DNA of 54,810 nt from an uncultured Oscillospiraceae bacterium (GTDB lineage: Bacteria > Bacillota > Clostridia > Oscillospirales > Oscillospiraceae): positions 1-54,810 of the forward strand of contig CAKUMO010000018.1 of the NCBI GenBank assembly GCA_934667815.1, given 5' to 3'. Under the pieces are notes generated by a model, which was not told the origin of the DNA, searched no databases, and was given only the letters and a program-made list of their open reading frames with translations. The position numbers and the translations under genes were made by a program. Positions 7,899-16,368 of this stretch are shown here, piece after piece; positions within the stretch are counted from its first letter, which is position 1, and the number at the start of each line of letters is the position of its first letter.

Positions 7899-7914
7899 GT
7901 TAGCAGTTGCTAAT
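7899..7914. promoter_or_regulatory. DtxR-type box between feoA and feoB
   Basis: GTTAGC-AGTT-GCTAAT matches the GTTAGC-N4-GCTAAC dyad with one change. It sits 20 bases before the feoB start codon, within the operon. It could let the regulator control feoB separately or act as a roadblock. I see no convincing promoter beside it. Confidence 0.6.
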
Positions 7915-7938
7915 CGGATATTTCAAAAAATCGGTCGA

Positions 7939-8160
7939 TCACTCGACTTCGATCATTTCCGCGTCCGCCTTGCGGATGGAAAGCTCATAACCGCGCACCG
8001 TGACCTCCACGGGATCGCCCAGAGGAGCGACCTTGCGGACGTAAACCTCTACGCCGCGGGTCAGACCCATGTCCATGATGCGGCGCTTGACGGCGCCCTC
8101 GCCATGGAGCTTGACGACCTTGACGGTCTGTCCGATCTTGACTTCCTTCAGTGTTTTCAT
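7939..8160 (-). CDS. feoA: FeoA domain protein (second copy)
   Basis: A 73-residue SH3-like FeoA protein, cytoplasmic partner of FeoB. It contains IMDMGLTRGVEVYVRKVAPLG, typical of FeoA, and the terminal RKADAEMIEV. It lies between the first feoA and feoB on one transcript. GGAGGAACCGGGA precedes the ATG at 8160. Two FeoA copies in a row are common in Clostridia. Confidence 0.92.
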   Translation of the reverse strand: MKTLKEVKIGQTVKVVKLHGEGAVKRRIMDMGLTRGVEVYVRKVAPLGDPVEVTVRGYELSIRKADAEMIEVE

Positions 8161-8202
8161 TCCCGGTTCCTCCTTTTCATTTTTGGTTATGCTCAGGTGT
8201 TG

Positions 8203-8415
8203 TCACACCATGATTTTCCGCGCCATTTCCTCACTGATGGCAATGCGCGAATCCTTGACATTGACGATCACGTTGCCCGACAGCGCGTTGACCACAGTCA
8301 CCTCGCCGCCGACGACAAACCCGAGATCCTCCAGATGCTTCTTGACGTCCGGGCTTCCGCTGACATGCTTGATGATGTTGACCTCGCCCTGATCCGCCAG
8401 ACTGAGCGGCAGCAT
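8203..8415 (-). CDS. feoA: FeoA domain protein (first copy)
   Basis: A 70-residue FeoA-like protein (MLPLSLADQGEVN... HLEDLGFVVGGEVTVVNALSGNVIV...ISEEMARKIMV). I prefer the ATG at 8415 because GAGGG is seven bases before it; an ATG at 8421 in the same frame is too close to that site. It is first in the feoA-feoA-feoB-Cys-rich operon and is transcribed from the promoter at 8496-8524. Two DtxR-type boxes lie in its leader, so iron-dependent repression is the natural inference. Confidence 0.88.
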   Translation of the reverse strand: MLPLSLADQGEVNIIKHVSGSPDVKKHLEDLGFVVGGEVTVVNALSGNVIVNVKDSRIAISEEMARKIMV

Positions 8416-8438
8416 AGTCATCCCTCGTTTCTCTTTTG

Positions 8439-8454
8439 ATTAGCTCTCGCTAAC
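8439..8454. promoter_or_regulatory. DtxR-type box in the feo leader
   Basis: ATTAGC-TCTC-GCTAAC is a near-perfect dyad about 35-50 bases after the predicted feo transcription start and 34 bp (centre to centre) from the next box. Repressor bound here would block elongation or cooperate with the neighbouring site. Confidence 0.75.
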
Positions 8455-8470
8455 CATTTTGCGATACTAT

Positions 8471-8490
8471 TGGTTAGCTTTCGCTAACCA
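8471..8490. promoter_or_regulatory. Perfect DtxR-type operator at the feo transcription start
   Basis: TGGTTAGC-TTTC-GCTAACCA is a perfect 8-bp dyad with a 4-bp centre. It begins just after the feo -10 element (8501-8496, minus strand) and so covers the transcription start. The half site GGTTAGC resembles the TTAGGTTAG core of known DtxR/IdeR boxes (family knowledge). Confidence 0.82.
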
Positions 8491-8495
8491 TCTAT

Positions 8496-8524
8496 AAGAT
8501 ACACACAGGAGGTTGATTTGTCAA
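8496..8524 (-). promoter_or_regulatory. Promoter of the feo operon
   Basis: On the minus strand TTGACA (8524-8519), 17-bp spacer, TATCTT (8501-8496). The start should fall near 8489, inside the perfect operator. The 311-base gap between feoA and the divergent regulator holds this promoter, three boxes and the regulator promoter. Confidence 0.8.
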
Positions 8525-8579
8525 GAATTTTTTCTCAAAAAAACGGTCGAATTTTCAATTTCGGCAGAGTGGCCAAATA

Positions 8580-8595
8580 GTTAGCTGGTGCTAAC
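8580..8595. promoter_or_regulatory. DtxR-type box between divergent promoters
   Basis: GTTAGC-TGGT-GCTAAC is a perfect 6-bp dyad with a 4-bp centre. It lies about 56 bp upstream of the feo -35 and 47 bp upstream of the -35 of the divergent regulator gene. The position suggests looping, or an activating or modulating role, not direct blockade. Confidence 0.7.
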
Positions 8596-8641
8596 CACCG
8601 GCTTGGCAAAAATGAATAAAATTCTAATTTTTTCCGATTTG

Positions 8642-8670
8642 TTGCATTTCCGCCGGTATTGTGTTATGAT
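8642..8670 (+). promoter_or_regulatory. Promoter of the divergent DtxR-like regulator
   Basis: TTGCAT, 17-bp spacer, TATGAT. The start is expected near 8677, about 55 bases before the GTG start codon of the regulator. Confidence 0.65.
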
Positions 8671-8732
8671 AGTTATAATTACGAAAACGGGGGTTCCGAT
8701 GCGGGAGCCTTTCCGGGAAGGGAGCTTTGATC

Positions 8733-9098
8733 GTGCATTTACAGGAATCCGGCGAAATGTATCTTGAGACCATCTATGTTCTTTCAAAAAGCAAGGGCGC
8801 GGTTCGCTCTCTTGATGTGGCGGAGTACATGAACTTCAGCAAGCCCAGCGTGAGCCGCGCGGTAGGACTTTTAAAATCCGGCGGCTATCTTCTGATGGAC
8901 AAGGAGGGGCTTCTGACCCTGACCGACTCCGGCCGCGCGGTCGCAGAGAAAATCTACGAGCGCCACACGCTTCTGACAGCCTTTTTGACGCATCTCGGCG
9001 TCGATCCGAAGGTCGCGGCCGAGGATGCGTGCAAGATGGAGCATGTCATCAGCGACGAATCCTTCGCGGCCATCAAACGCCACGCGCAGGGCCATTAA
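8733..9098 (+). CDS. DtxR/IdeR-family metal-dependent regulator
   Basis: A 121-residue regulator that begins LQESGEMYLETIY, the typical N terminus of DtxR/MntR proteins. It has the winged-helix recognition segment NFSKPSVSRAVGLL and the metal-binding and dimer part ERHTLLTAFLTHLGVDPKVAAEDACKMEHVIS, with Cys and His/Glu residues at positions used for metal. It has no SH3-like domain, as in MntR. The start is read as GTG at 8733 (GGAAGGGAG nine bases upstream); a TTG at 8727 is too close to that site. It is divergent from feo with perfect DtxR boxes between them, so it is the best candidate for the iron repressor. The paralogue at 4690-5088 is the alternative. Confidence 0.92.
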   Translation: MHLQESGEMYLETIYVLSKSKGAVRSLDVAEYMNFSKPSVSRAVGLLKSGGYLLMDKEGLLTLTDSGRAVAEKIYERHTLLTAFLTHLGVDPKVAAEDACKMEHVISDESFAAIKRHAQGH

Positions 9099-9108
9099 AC
9101 CCTCAGGA

Positions 9109-9156
9109 TAAGCACACAGCCGTCTGCCGGGACTCCGGCAGACGGCTGTGTGCTTA
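9109..9156. terminator. Long bidirectional hairpin between convergent genes
   Basis: A perfect 22-bp inverted repeat (arms 9109-9130 and 9135-9156) with a 4-base loop. It includes the stop codon of the PHP gene. There is no U-run on either side. It should act as terminator for both converging genes. Confidence 0.75.
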
Positions 9157-9840
9157 CCGGTCGATGCGGAAGATTTCCGTTTTTCCCGCACGCACGGCGT
9201 CGATATAATCCTGCACGCTGCAAAGCGGCGTTTTGGTCTTAATGCCCGCAAGCGAGCGCTGCCCTCCGGCATGATGGTTGTCCGATCCGGCAACCATGGC
9301 AAGGCCGTAATGTGCGGCGTAAAGCTCGGCCATACGATTGGCCTGCTCGGTATTGTCGCCGAGGTTGAGCACCTCCACCGCCTCGACCGAGCGCGGATAG
9401 AGACGGATGTGGTCGATATACTCACACTCGCGGAAAGGATGCGCCTGCACGATGAACGCCCCGGCGCTTTTCATAAACGCCAGCTCCTCGCGCTTTCCCA
9501 TGGTCATGATCTCCGGGTGTGCCAGATACCACGCCTTGTCCAGTCCGTAGATCAAAAAGTCCGTCCCGCCGTAGGATAGCTCCACCCCGAGAAACACCTT
9601 GAAATTCTGCGCCCGGCCGATGCGCAGCGCTTCTTCATAATCTGAGAAATAGAACTCGATTTTTTCCTCATACGGCCGATCGTAGTCGATGCCGATGTTG
9701 CCGTCGAGGAAGTGGTTCGTCAAAAACAGACCGTCGTAGCCCATCTCCCGATAAAACGTGACCGTTTCCTCGGGTGTGGCAACCGCGCACTTGCTGACGG
9801 GGCTGGTGTGCGCGTGCGTCTCATACAAGTATTCTTTCAA
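9154..9840 (-). CDS. PHP-domain metal-dependent phosphohydrolase-like protein
   Basis: A 228-residue PHP-family protein. Metal-site motifs are in the usual order: HAHTSPVS at about residues 9-16, TNHF, GVELS, QAHPFRE and GSDNH near the C terminus. The family includes histidinol phosphatases, polymerase-linked nucleases and 3',5'-nucleotide phosphatases; the substrate here cannot be told. The start is a TTG at 9840, which is the only one that keeps the first metal motif and has GGAG ten bases upstream. It stands alone, convergent with the DtxR-like gene. Confidence 0.88.
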   Translation of the reverse strand: MKEYLYETHAHTSPVSKCAVATPEETVTFYREMGYDGLFLTNHFLDGNIGIDYDRPYEEKIEFYFSDYEEALRIGRAQNFKVFLGVELSYGGTDFLIYGLDKAWYLAHPEIMTMGKREELAFMKSAGAFIVQAHPFRECEYIDHIRLYPRSVEAVEVLNLGDNTEQANRMAELYAAHYGLAMVAGSDNHHAGGQRSLAGIKTKTPLCSVQDYIDAVRAGKTEIFRIDR

Positions 9841-9891
9841 AGCAGCTCATCTCCGGCAGCATGATAGCACATTCTGCCGGTTTTGTCAATT

Positions 9892-10311
9892 TCAATTTTT
9901 CGGACGTGCGGTGATGCGATACTTCACCGTGCCCGCTGCGGCCTGCTCAATGGCGACGGCATAGGACACATCCAGCGTGCCGCCGGTTTCATCCATCTCC
10001 GAGCGGATGGAATCCGCGCAGACCGAGATCATCAGCGCACCGAAGCCCATATCATATAAGGAGCGATCCTCTATTCCCTCCGAGAACACCATCTGCGACT
10101 CCAGCGTTCCTGTGCGGCGCAGGGTGATGACGGGCGGCTCGATGCGGAAGGTCGTGGTCGTTCCCTCCATGCCGGTCAGCTCCGTTTCCTCATAGGAAAG
10201 GATCAGCGCTTTCCCCTCGCGCCTGAGCGTGCCGTCTGTGACAAGCTCAGTAGTCTCCGGCGCGTCATCGCCGAAGCGCTGCGTGCTGGAAATGGTCAGA
10301 ACTACCTGCAT
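9892..10311 (-). CDS. DUF1934 (YwiB-like) beta-barrel protein
   Basis: A 139-residue protein that looks like the DUF1934/YwiB family: MQVVLTISSTQ start, a central LSYEETELTGMEGTTTTF stretch and a Phe/Tyr-containing YDMGFGALM segment. The family folds as a small lipocalin-like barrel of unknown role. The ATG at 10311 follows the ddl stop by one base, with GGAGAAGTGAT upstream inside the ddl end, so it is co-transcribed with ddl. The longer frame to 10380 overlaps ddl and is not used. Confidence 0.85.
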   Translation of the reverse strand: MQVVLTISSTQRFGDDAPETTELVTDGTLRREGKALILSYEETELTGMEGTTTTFRIEPPVITLRRTGTLESQMVFSEGIEDRSLYDMGFGALMISVCADSIRSEMDETGGTLDVSYAVAIEQAAAGTVKYRITARPKN

Positions 10312-10312
10312 A

Positions 10313-11377
10313 TCACTTCTCCAGCGCAAGCTCGAGGAGCTGGTCGAGCAGCTCCGAATACGGGATTCCGCTGGCCTCAAAGAGCTTGGGATACATGGAA
10401 ATGGATGTGAAGCCCGGCAGGGTGTTGATCTCGTTAAAGACGACCTCGCTGCCCTCGTAGGTCACGAAAAAGTCCACGCGGGAAAGGCCGCGGCAGCCCA
10501 TGGCCGTGAACACCCGCACCGCCGCGTCGCGCACCTTCTCTGCCGTGACCTCGTCGATGCGTGCTGGGATATAGAGGCGGGCGCAGTCGGAGATATATTT
10601 CGCGTCGTAATCATAAAATTCCGTTCCGGAATCGATCTCGCCGCAGACGGACGCCGCGGGATTGTCGTTGCCAAGCACCGCGACCTCGACCTCCTGCCCG
10701 TTGATAAACTCCTCGGCCAGAATTTTCGTGTCGAACTTTGCGGCGTTTTGCAGTGCAGCCGTCAGCGCCTCGCGCGTCTTGGCCTTGGCCACGCCCACAG
10801 AGGAGCCGGTTCCGGCAGGCTTGACAAAAATCGGATAGGCAAAGGCCTTTTCCAGACGGTCGAGCGCGGCCTCAAGGCTGTTTTCGACTTCCTGCGCCGT
10901 GACGAGCTGCCACGCCGCCTGACGGATGCCCGCCTTGTCCGCGACGAGCTTGGTCAGCGTCTTATCCATGCAGGTAGCCGAAGCCGCGACGCCAGGGCCC
11001 ACGAAGGGAATGCCCGCGAGCTGCAATAAGCCCTGAATGGAGCCGTCCTCGCCGTTTTCGCCATGCAGCACAGGGAACACAACGTCGATGCGCTCGCGCA
11101 CGACGCAGTCGCCCTCAAAATTCAAAAGTCCCTGGCCGCGCACGGGCGAAATGGCCGCGCGGCGGTTCTCCGGGCAATTTTTCCACTCACCGCTGGGCAG
11201 CAGGCTGTAATCCTTGCCGCCGTAGAGAATCCACTCGCCTGTTTTTGTGATGCCGACGGGGAAAATGTTGTACTTTTCCGCATCCAGATGATTTAAGACC
11301 GATTCTGCCGACCGCAACGACACCTCATGCTCCGGCGATACCCCGCCAAAAAGGACACAAACGCTCAGCTTCTTCAT
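10313..11377 (-). CDS. ddl: D-alanine--D-alanine ligase
   Basis: A 354-residue ATP-grasp enzyme that joins two D-Ala for peptidoglycan. It shows LFGGVSPEHEVSL at the start, the HGENGEDGSIQG motif, KPAGTGSSVGVAK in the ATP-grasp core, EEFINGQEVEVAVLG, and VFNEINTLPGFTSISMYP at the C-terminal metal site. The ATG at 11377 has AGGAAG seven bases upstream; an ATG at 11395 lacks a good site. Promoter at 11420-11448. The Tyr/Lys choice that separates D-Ala-D-Ala from D-Ala-D-Lac or D-Ser ligases was not resolved by eye. Confidence 0.95.
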   Translation of the reverse strand: MKKLSVCVLFGGVSPEHEVSLRSAESVLNHLDAEKYNIFPVGITKTGEWILYGGKDYSLLPSGEWKNCPENRRAAISPVRGQGLLNFEGDCVVRERIDVVFPVLHGENGEDGSIQGLLQLAGIPFVGPGVAASATCMDKTLTKLVADKAGIRQAAWQLVTAQEVENSLEAALDRLEKAFAYPIFVKPAGTGSSVGVAKAKTREALTAALQNAAKFDTKILAEEFINGQEVEVAVLGNDNPAASVCGEIDSGTEFYDYDAKYISDCARLYIPARIDEVTAEKVRDAAVRVFTAMGCRGLSRVDFFVTYEGSEVVFNEINTLPGFTSISMYPKLFEASGIPYSELLDQLLELALEK

Positions 11378-11419
11378 ACTTTTCTTCCTCTCCATGTTCC
11401 GAAAACTTAGTTATTTTAT

Positions 11420-11448
11420 ATCATATGCGATTCCGGCGTTAAAAACAA
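11420..11448 (-). promoter_or_regulatory. Promoter of ddl
   Basis: Minus strand TTGTTT (11448-11443), 17-bp spacer, TATGAT (11425-11420), about 42 bases before the ddl ATG. Confidence 0.55.
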
Positions 11449-11547
11449 GTAGTAATTTCCACAAATTCTACGTTTCCCGCTGGACAAATGCGCACATTCC
11501 GCTATATAATATTCCTTGAACCGCATTGCATAGGGAAAGGATGGTGA

Positions 11548-11973
11548 ATGCGGATGACGATCGAAATGACGACCGGTGAATTTCGTCAGCTTTTGGATCT
11601 TGTCTACATCGGAAACTGGATCTTGAATTCCACACGCGGCGACGACCGCATTTTGGAATACGATCAGATTGAGAGCAAGCTCTTCGGGCTTTGCCGCGGC
11701 ACACCGCTGGCCTCGCTGGTTGAGAGCCGTCTGGGCGTGTCGCTGCCGTCGCGCGCCTTTGCCGAGGGCGGCATTCAGGACGCAATCGCGTACTACGAGG
11801 ACGGCGTGTTTTTTGACATTCTGGCAGAGGAGCTGTCCAAGCGCGACATGGGCTATCCCGAGATCACGGGTGAAAACTATTCCGAGCTGACCCGCCGCAT
11901 GGATCGCTATCTGGAAGAATTTAACGAAAACGGCGTGGAAAACGTCTCCATTGAGGGCGTGGACCCGGAGTAA
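11548..11973 (+). CDS. Conserved-looking hypothetical protein
   Basis: A 141-residue soluble, acidic protein beginning MRMTIEMTTGEFRQLLDLVYIGNWILNS. It has predicted helices, no membrane segment and no motif I recognise. AAAGGA stands seven bases before the ATG, and a TATAAT lies at 11515-11520 with only a weak -35. The plus-strand frame has a clean ribosome site and typical codon use, while the overlapping minus-strand frame (11416-11991) looks like a shadow. Function unknown. Confidence 0.75.
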   Translation: MRMTIEMTTGEFRQLLDLVYIGNWILNSTRGDDRILEYDQIESKLFGLCRGTPLASLVESRLGVSLPSRAFAEGGIQDAIAYYEDGVFFDILAEELSKRDMGYPEITGENYSELTRRMDRYLEEFNENGVENVSIEGVDPE

Positions 11974-11993
11974 AACAGCATCGTATAGCACAA

Positions 11994-12150
11994 CATCCGC
12001 AGGGTCACGGCCCGCCGTGACCTTACGGATGGCAGGCTGTCAAAAAGTCCCTTTGAGCTTTTTGGACAGCCTGATACTATGTTTTTTGGTTTCTTCACAA
12101 AGCCCGTGCGCTTTGCGCCAAACTGTGGAGCACGCTTCGGCGTGCTCCAT
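11994..12150 (+). other. Run of four hairpins in a 335-base intergenic region
   Basis: The stretch between the hypothetical gene and the helicase gene (11974-12308) has no credible gene. It holds successive hairpins: 11994-12031 (outer CATCCG/CGGATG, inner GGTCACGG/CCGTGACC), 12033-12073 (CAGGCTGTC and GACAGCCTG with A5G/CT5 inner pairs), 12098-12115 (CAAAGC/GCTTTG) and 12126-12149 (TGGAGCACGC, UUCG tetraloop, GCGTGCTCCA). The second may be the terminator of the upstream gene. The whole could be a repeat element or a structured RNA. Confidence 0.5.
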
Positions 12151-12308
12151 GTCTTATAGGAAGCCGTCACACCGAGCCGCAGCAGCGCAAAAGCACCGCG
12201 TTTGCTATTGCAAATGGGCTGAAAGTCTGTTAGAATGTAGAATATAGAATTATACTGCGGAGTTTCGGCATTTTCGCCGGAAACGGACAAGATAAAGGAA
12301 GAAATCAA

Positions 12309-13492
<1,184 letters not shown>

Positions 13493-13493
<1 letters not shown>

Positions 13494-14374
13494 TGCGCCG
13501 GTCGGAACGGACATTGCTGCTGCTCTGCGGCATGCTGGACGACGGGCTTCAGCCGCTGTCCCCTGCGGAATATCGCACCCTCGCGCTGCGCGTCTCGCAG
13601 GTCAAGCCGTCGGAAGGGTCGCTTTCGGAGGAGTTTCTGCGGGCACTTGGCTATCAGGCGGCCGCCGCAGAGCGCATCGCAGCGCTCGTGGAGCGGCAGG
13701 CCGCGCTGGACGTGTTCCTCGCGCGGGCTGCAAGCCGCGGCGTGACGGTGCTGACGCGTCTTTCCGAGCAGTTCCCCGAACGGCTGCGCCGTCTGGGCAA
13801 CCGCTGTCCGGCTGTGCTGTTCTGCATGGGCGACCCGGCGCTTCTGCGCCGCCCCTGTGTGAGTCTCGTCGGTTCCCGTGCACTGAGACCGGAAAACCGC
13901 GCCTTCGCCGAGCGCATCGGCCGGCTTGCCGCACAGGAGGGTCTTGTTCTCTGCTCCGGCGGCGCTGCGGGTGCTGACCGCGCAGCGCAGGAGGCCTGCC
14001 TTTCCGCCGGCGGAAGCGTCGTCTGCTTTGTTCCGGACGAGCTGACACGCCGCGCTTTTGACGAGCGCGTGCTCTATTGCAGCGAGGACGGCTGGCAGTG
14101 CGCCTTTACCGCGCAGCGCGCACTGCGCCGCAACCACTGCATCCACGCACTGGGCGAAAAGACCTTCGTCGCGCAGTGCGACCTGCACCGCGGCGGCACT
14201 TGGGCTGGTTCGGAGGACAATCTCCGGCACAGGCTTTCGCCCGTATTTATCTATAACGATGGTTCCCCCGCCGCACAAGCACTGGCGCAGCGCGGCGCAG
14301 AGCTGCTGAACGCTGCGCCTGCGAGCCTCGCCATTTTGCAGCCAAATCAATTGTCCATTTTCGACGGAATTTAG
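13493..14374 (+). CDS. DprA/Smf-like DNA-processing protein, lacking winged-helix tail
   Basis: A 293-residue protein with the DprA Rossmann-like core: SLVGSR (about residue 123), SGGAAGADRAAQEACLSAGG and VVCFVPDEL. About 115 N-terminal residues could form the usual helical part. The usual C-terminal winged helix seems absent, and the family's GxAxGID reads GAAGAD. DprA proteins load RecA on single-stranded DNA in natural competence. Translation is coupled to the helicase (TGATG). The assignment to family is good; a role in competence is not shown here. Confidence 0.8.
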
Positions 14375-14402
14375 GAAACAAACGAAAAATGCAAATTTTC
14401 AG

Positions 14403-14431
14403 TTGATTTTGGCAAACTTTTCGTGTATAAT
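14403..14431 (+). promoter_or_regulatory. Promoter of glmS
   Basis: TTGATT, 17-bp spacer, TATAAT. Predicted start near 14438, giving a leader of about 47 bases. Confidence 0.75.
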
Positions 14432-14433
14432 CT

Positions 14434-14469
14434 CCGTATGCTGACATGAGCCCCTTAGCTCTCTGACAT
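14434..14469 (+). promoter_or_regulatory. 5' leader hairpin of glmS
   Basis: CCGTATG (14434-14440) pairs with CATACGG (14467-14473 region), with an inner GAGC/GCTC stem. The 3' arm runs into the CGGAGG ribosome site, so the fold could partly hide it. The leader is far too short for a glmS ribozyme. Exact stem ends are approximate. Confidence 0.4.
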
Positions 14470-14484
14470 ACGGAGGTTTTTTAT

Positions 14485-16326
14485 ATGTGTGGAATCGTTG
14501 GATACATCGGCAAAAAGCAGGCCGCACCCATCCTGCTCGACGGGCTTTCCAAGCTGGAATACCGCGGCTACGACTCGGCCGGACTGTGCATTTTTTCAAA
14601 GGGCGGCTTTGAGATCGCCAAGACCAAGGGACGCCTTGCCGTACTGCGCGAGCTGACACAGGAGGGCGCGACGCTGCCCGGTACCATGGGCATCGGCCAC
14701 ACCCGCTGGGCGACGCATGGTGCGCCATCGTTTGAAAACTCTCACCCGCTGCTCTCCTGCCACGGCAAGATCAGTCTTGTCCACAACGGTATTATCGAAA
14801 ACTATCTGGCCTTGAAGGAGGAGCTTCTCGCGCAGGGCCGCGATTTTTCCTCCGACACCGACACCGAGGTCGTGGCAAACCTGATTGAAAGCTGCTATGA
14901 GCAGGAGGGCGACTTTTTAAAGGCCGTGCAGTGCGCAGTCAAACGGCTTGAGGGCAGCTACGCGCTGGGTGTTCTCTGTCTTGACTGTCCGGATATGATG
15001 ATCGGCGTCAAGAAAGACAGCCCGCTGATCTTCGGCTACGGTATAGGCGAAAACTTCATTGCATCTGACGTCCCCGCGATCTTAAAGCATACCCGCAAGG
15101 TCGTTTATCTCAACGACGGCGACCTTGTCGCCTTCACCGCCGAGCGTGTCCGCTTCTTTGACGCGGCAGGCGCGGAGATTGAAAAAACGCCGGAGCACAT
15201 CACATGGGAGCTTTCCGCCGCAGAAAAGGGCGGCTACCCGCACTTCATGATGAAGGAGATTCACGAGCAGCCCAAGGCGCTGCGCGCGACGATTAACCCG
15301 CGCATCAGAAACGGCCGCGTTGTTTTGGACGACATTGACCTGACGCCGGACTATCTGCGCACCGTGCACCGCATCTATATCGTCGCCTGCGGCTCAGCTT
15401 ACTACGTCGGCTATCTCGGCAAGTACATTCTTGAAAAGACCTGCCGCATTCCGGTCGAGCCGGTGCTGGCTTCGGAGTTCCGCTACGCAACACCCGTTCT
15501 GGACGAACACACCCTTGTCATCATCATCAGCCAATCCGGTGAAACGGCGGACACCCTCGCTGCGCTGCGCGAGGCCAAGGCGCAGGGCGCACGCACGCTT
15601 GCCATTGTCAATGTCGTCGGCAGCGCCATTTCCAAAGCCGCCCATGATGTGATCTACACCTGGGCCGGCCCGGAGATCGCCGTGGCGACAACCAAAGCCT
15701 ATTCCACGCAGCTAGCCGTGATCGACCTGCTGGCGTTGTATGTCTCCGAGGCACTCGGCACATTGCCCAAAACCGAATACGATGCCCTGTGTGCTTCGCT
15801 GCTGACACTGCCGGATGTTATGGAGCGTCTTCTGACCGAGGACTATATGCAGCGCATCTGCAATTACGCCGGGCAATTCAGCAAGCATCACGACGTATTT
15901 TTCATCGGGCGCAACCTCGACAGTGCGACCTGTCTCGAGGGCAGTCTCAAGCTCAAGGAGATTGCCTATGTTCACGCCGAGGCTTACGCCGCGGGCGAAT
16001 TGAAGCACGGCCCCATCTCTCTTATCGAGCACAACACGCTGGTCATCGCAGTGGCGACAGTGCCGGAGCTGTTTGAAAAGACCATGTCCAATGTCAAGGA
16101 GGTCAAAGCCCGCGGGGCAAACGTACTGGCGCTGACGACCGAGGACATGGCAGAGGAGATCACCAAGACCGCCGACGAGTGTCTGCTCGTCCCGCGCGTA
16201 CATCCACTGCTCCAGCCGAGCCTGAATGTCGTACCCCTGCAAGCCTTTGCGTATTACGCCGCACTCGCACGCGGCTGCGACGTCGATAAGCCCAGAAATC
16301 TGGCCAAATCGGTCACAGTTGAATAA
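14485..16326 (+). CDS. glmS: Glutamine--fructose-6-phosphate aminotransferase (isomerizing)
   Basis: A 613-residue enzyme that makes glucosamine-6-phosphate from fructose-6-phosphate and glutamine, the first step to UDP-GlcNAc. The N-terminal glutaminase domain starts MCGIVGYIG with nucleophile Cys2 and has GHTRWATHG and HNGIIENY. Two SIS domains follow (ISQSGETADTLAALREAK; GRNLDSATCLEGSLKLKEI; AGELKHGPISLIE). The C terminus ends KPRNLAKSVTVE as usual. CGGAGG precedes the ATG. Confidence 0.98.
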   Translation: MCGIVGYIGKKQAAPILLDGLSKLEYRGYDSAGLCIFSKGGFEIAKTKGRLAVLRELTQEGATLPGTMGIGHTRWATHGAPSFENSHPLLSCHGKISLVHNGIIENYLALKEELLAQGRDFSSDTDTEVVANLIESCYEQEGDFLKAVQCAVKRLEGSYALGVLCLDCPDMMIGVKKDSPLIFGYGIGENFIASDVPAILKHTRKVVYLNDGDLVAFTAERVRFFDAAGAEIEKTPEHITWELSAAEKGGYPHFMMKEIHEQPKALRATINPRIRNGRVVLDDIDLTPDYLRTVHRIYIVACGSAYYVGYLGKYILEKTCRIPVEPVLASEFRYATPVLDEHTLVIIISQSGETADTLAALREAKAQGARTLAIVNVVGSAISKAAHDVIYTWAGPEIAVATTKAYSTQLAVIDLLALYVSEALGTLPKTEYDALCASLLTLPDVMERLLTEDYMQRICNYAGQFSKHHDVFFIGRNLDSATCLEGSLKLKEIAYVHAEAYAAGELKHGPISLIEHNTLVIAVATVPELFEKTMSNVKEVKARGANVLALTTEDMAEEITKTADECLLVPRVHPLLQPSLNVVPLQAFAYYAALARGCDVDKPRNLAKSVTVE

Positions 16327-16333
16327 AACTGCG

Positions 16334-16362
16334 AACCGCCTCGGGAATCCCCCGAGGCGGTT
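16334..16362. terminator. Bidirectional terminator after glmS
   Basis: AACCGCCTCGGG and CCCGAGGCGGTT form a 12-bp stem with a 5-base loop, followed by TTTCTC on the plus strand. It lies between convergent genes. Confidence 0.8.
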
Positions 16363-16368
16363 TCTCGC

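Noticed and set aside
5693..7903. Open frame of 736 codons opposite feoB
   Set aside because: Antisense shadow of a clear feoB gene with low-stop composition; no family motifs.
11416..11991. 191-codon minus-strand frame across the hypothetical gene
   Set aside because: The plus-strand frame has a ribosome site and better codon pattern; the minus frame shows antisense composition.
14432..14484. glmS ribozyme
   Set aside because: The leader is under 60 bases and lacks the ribozyme core and cleavage site.
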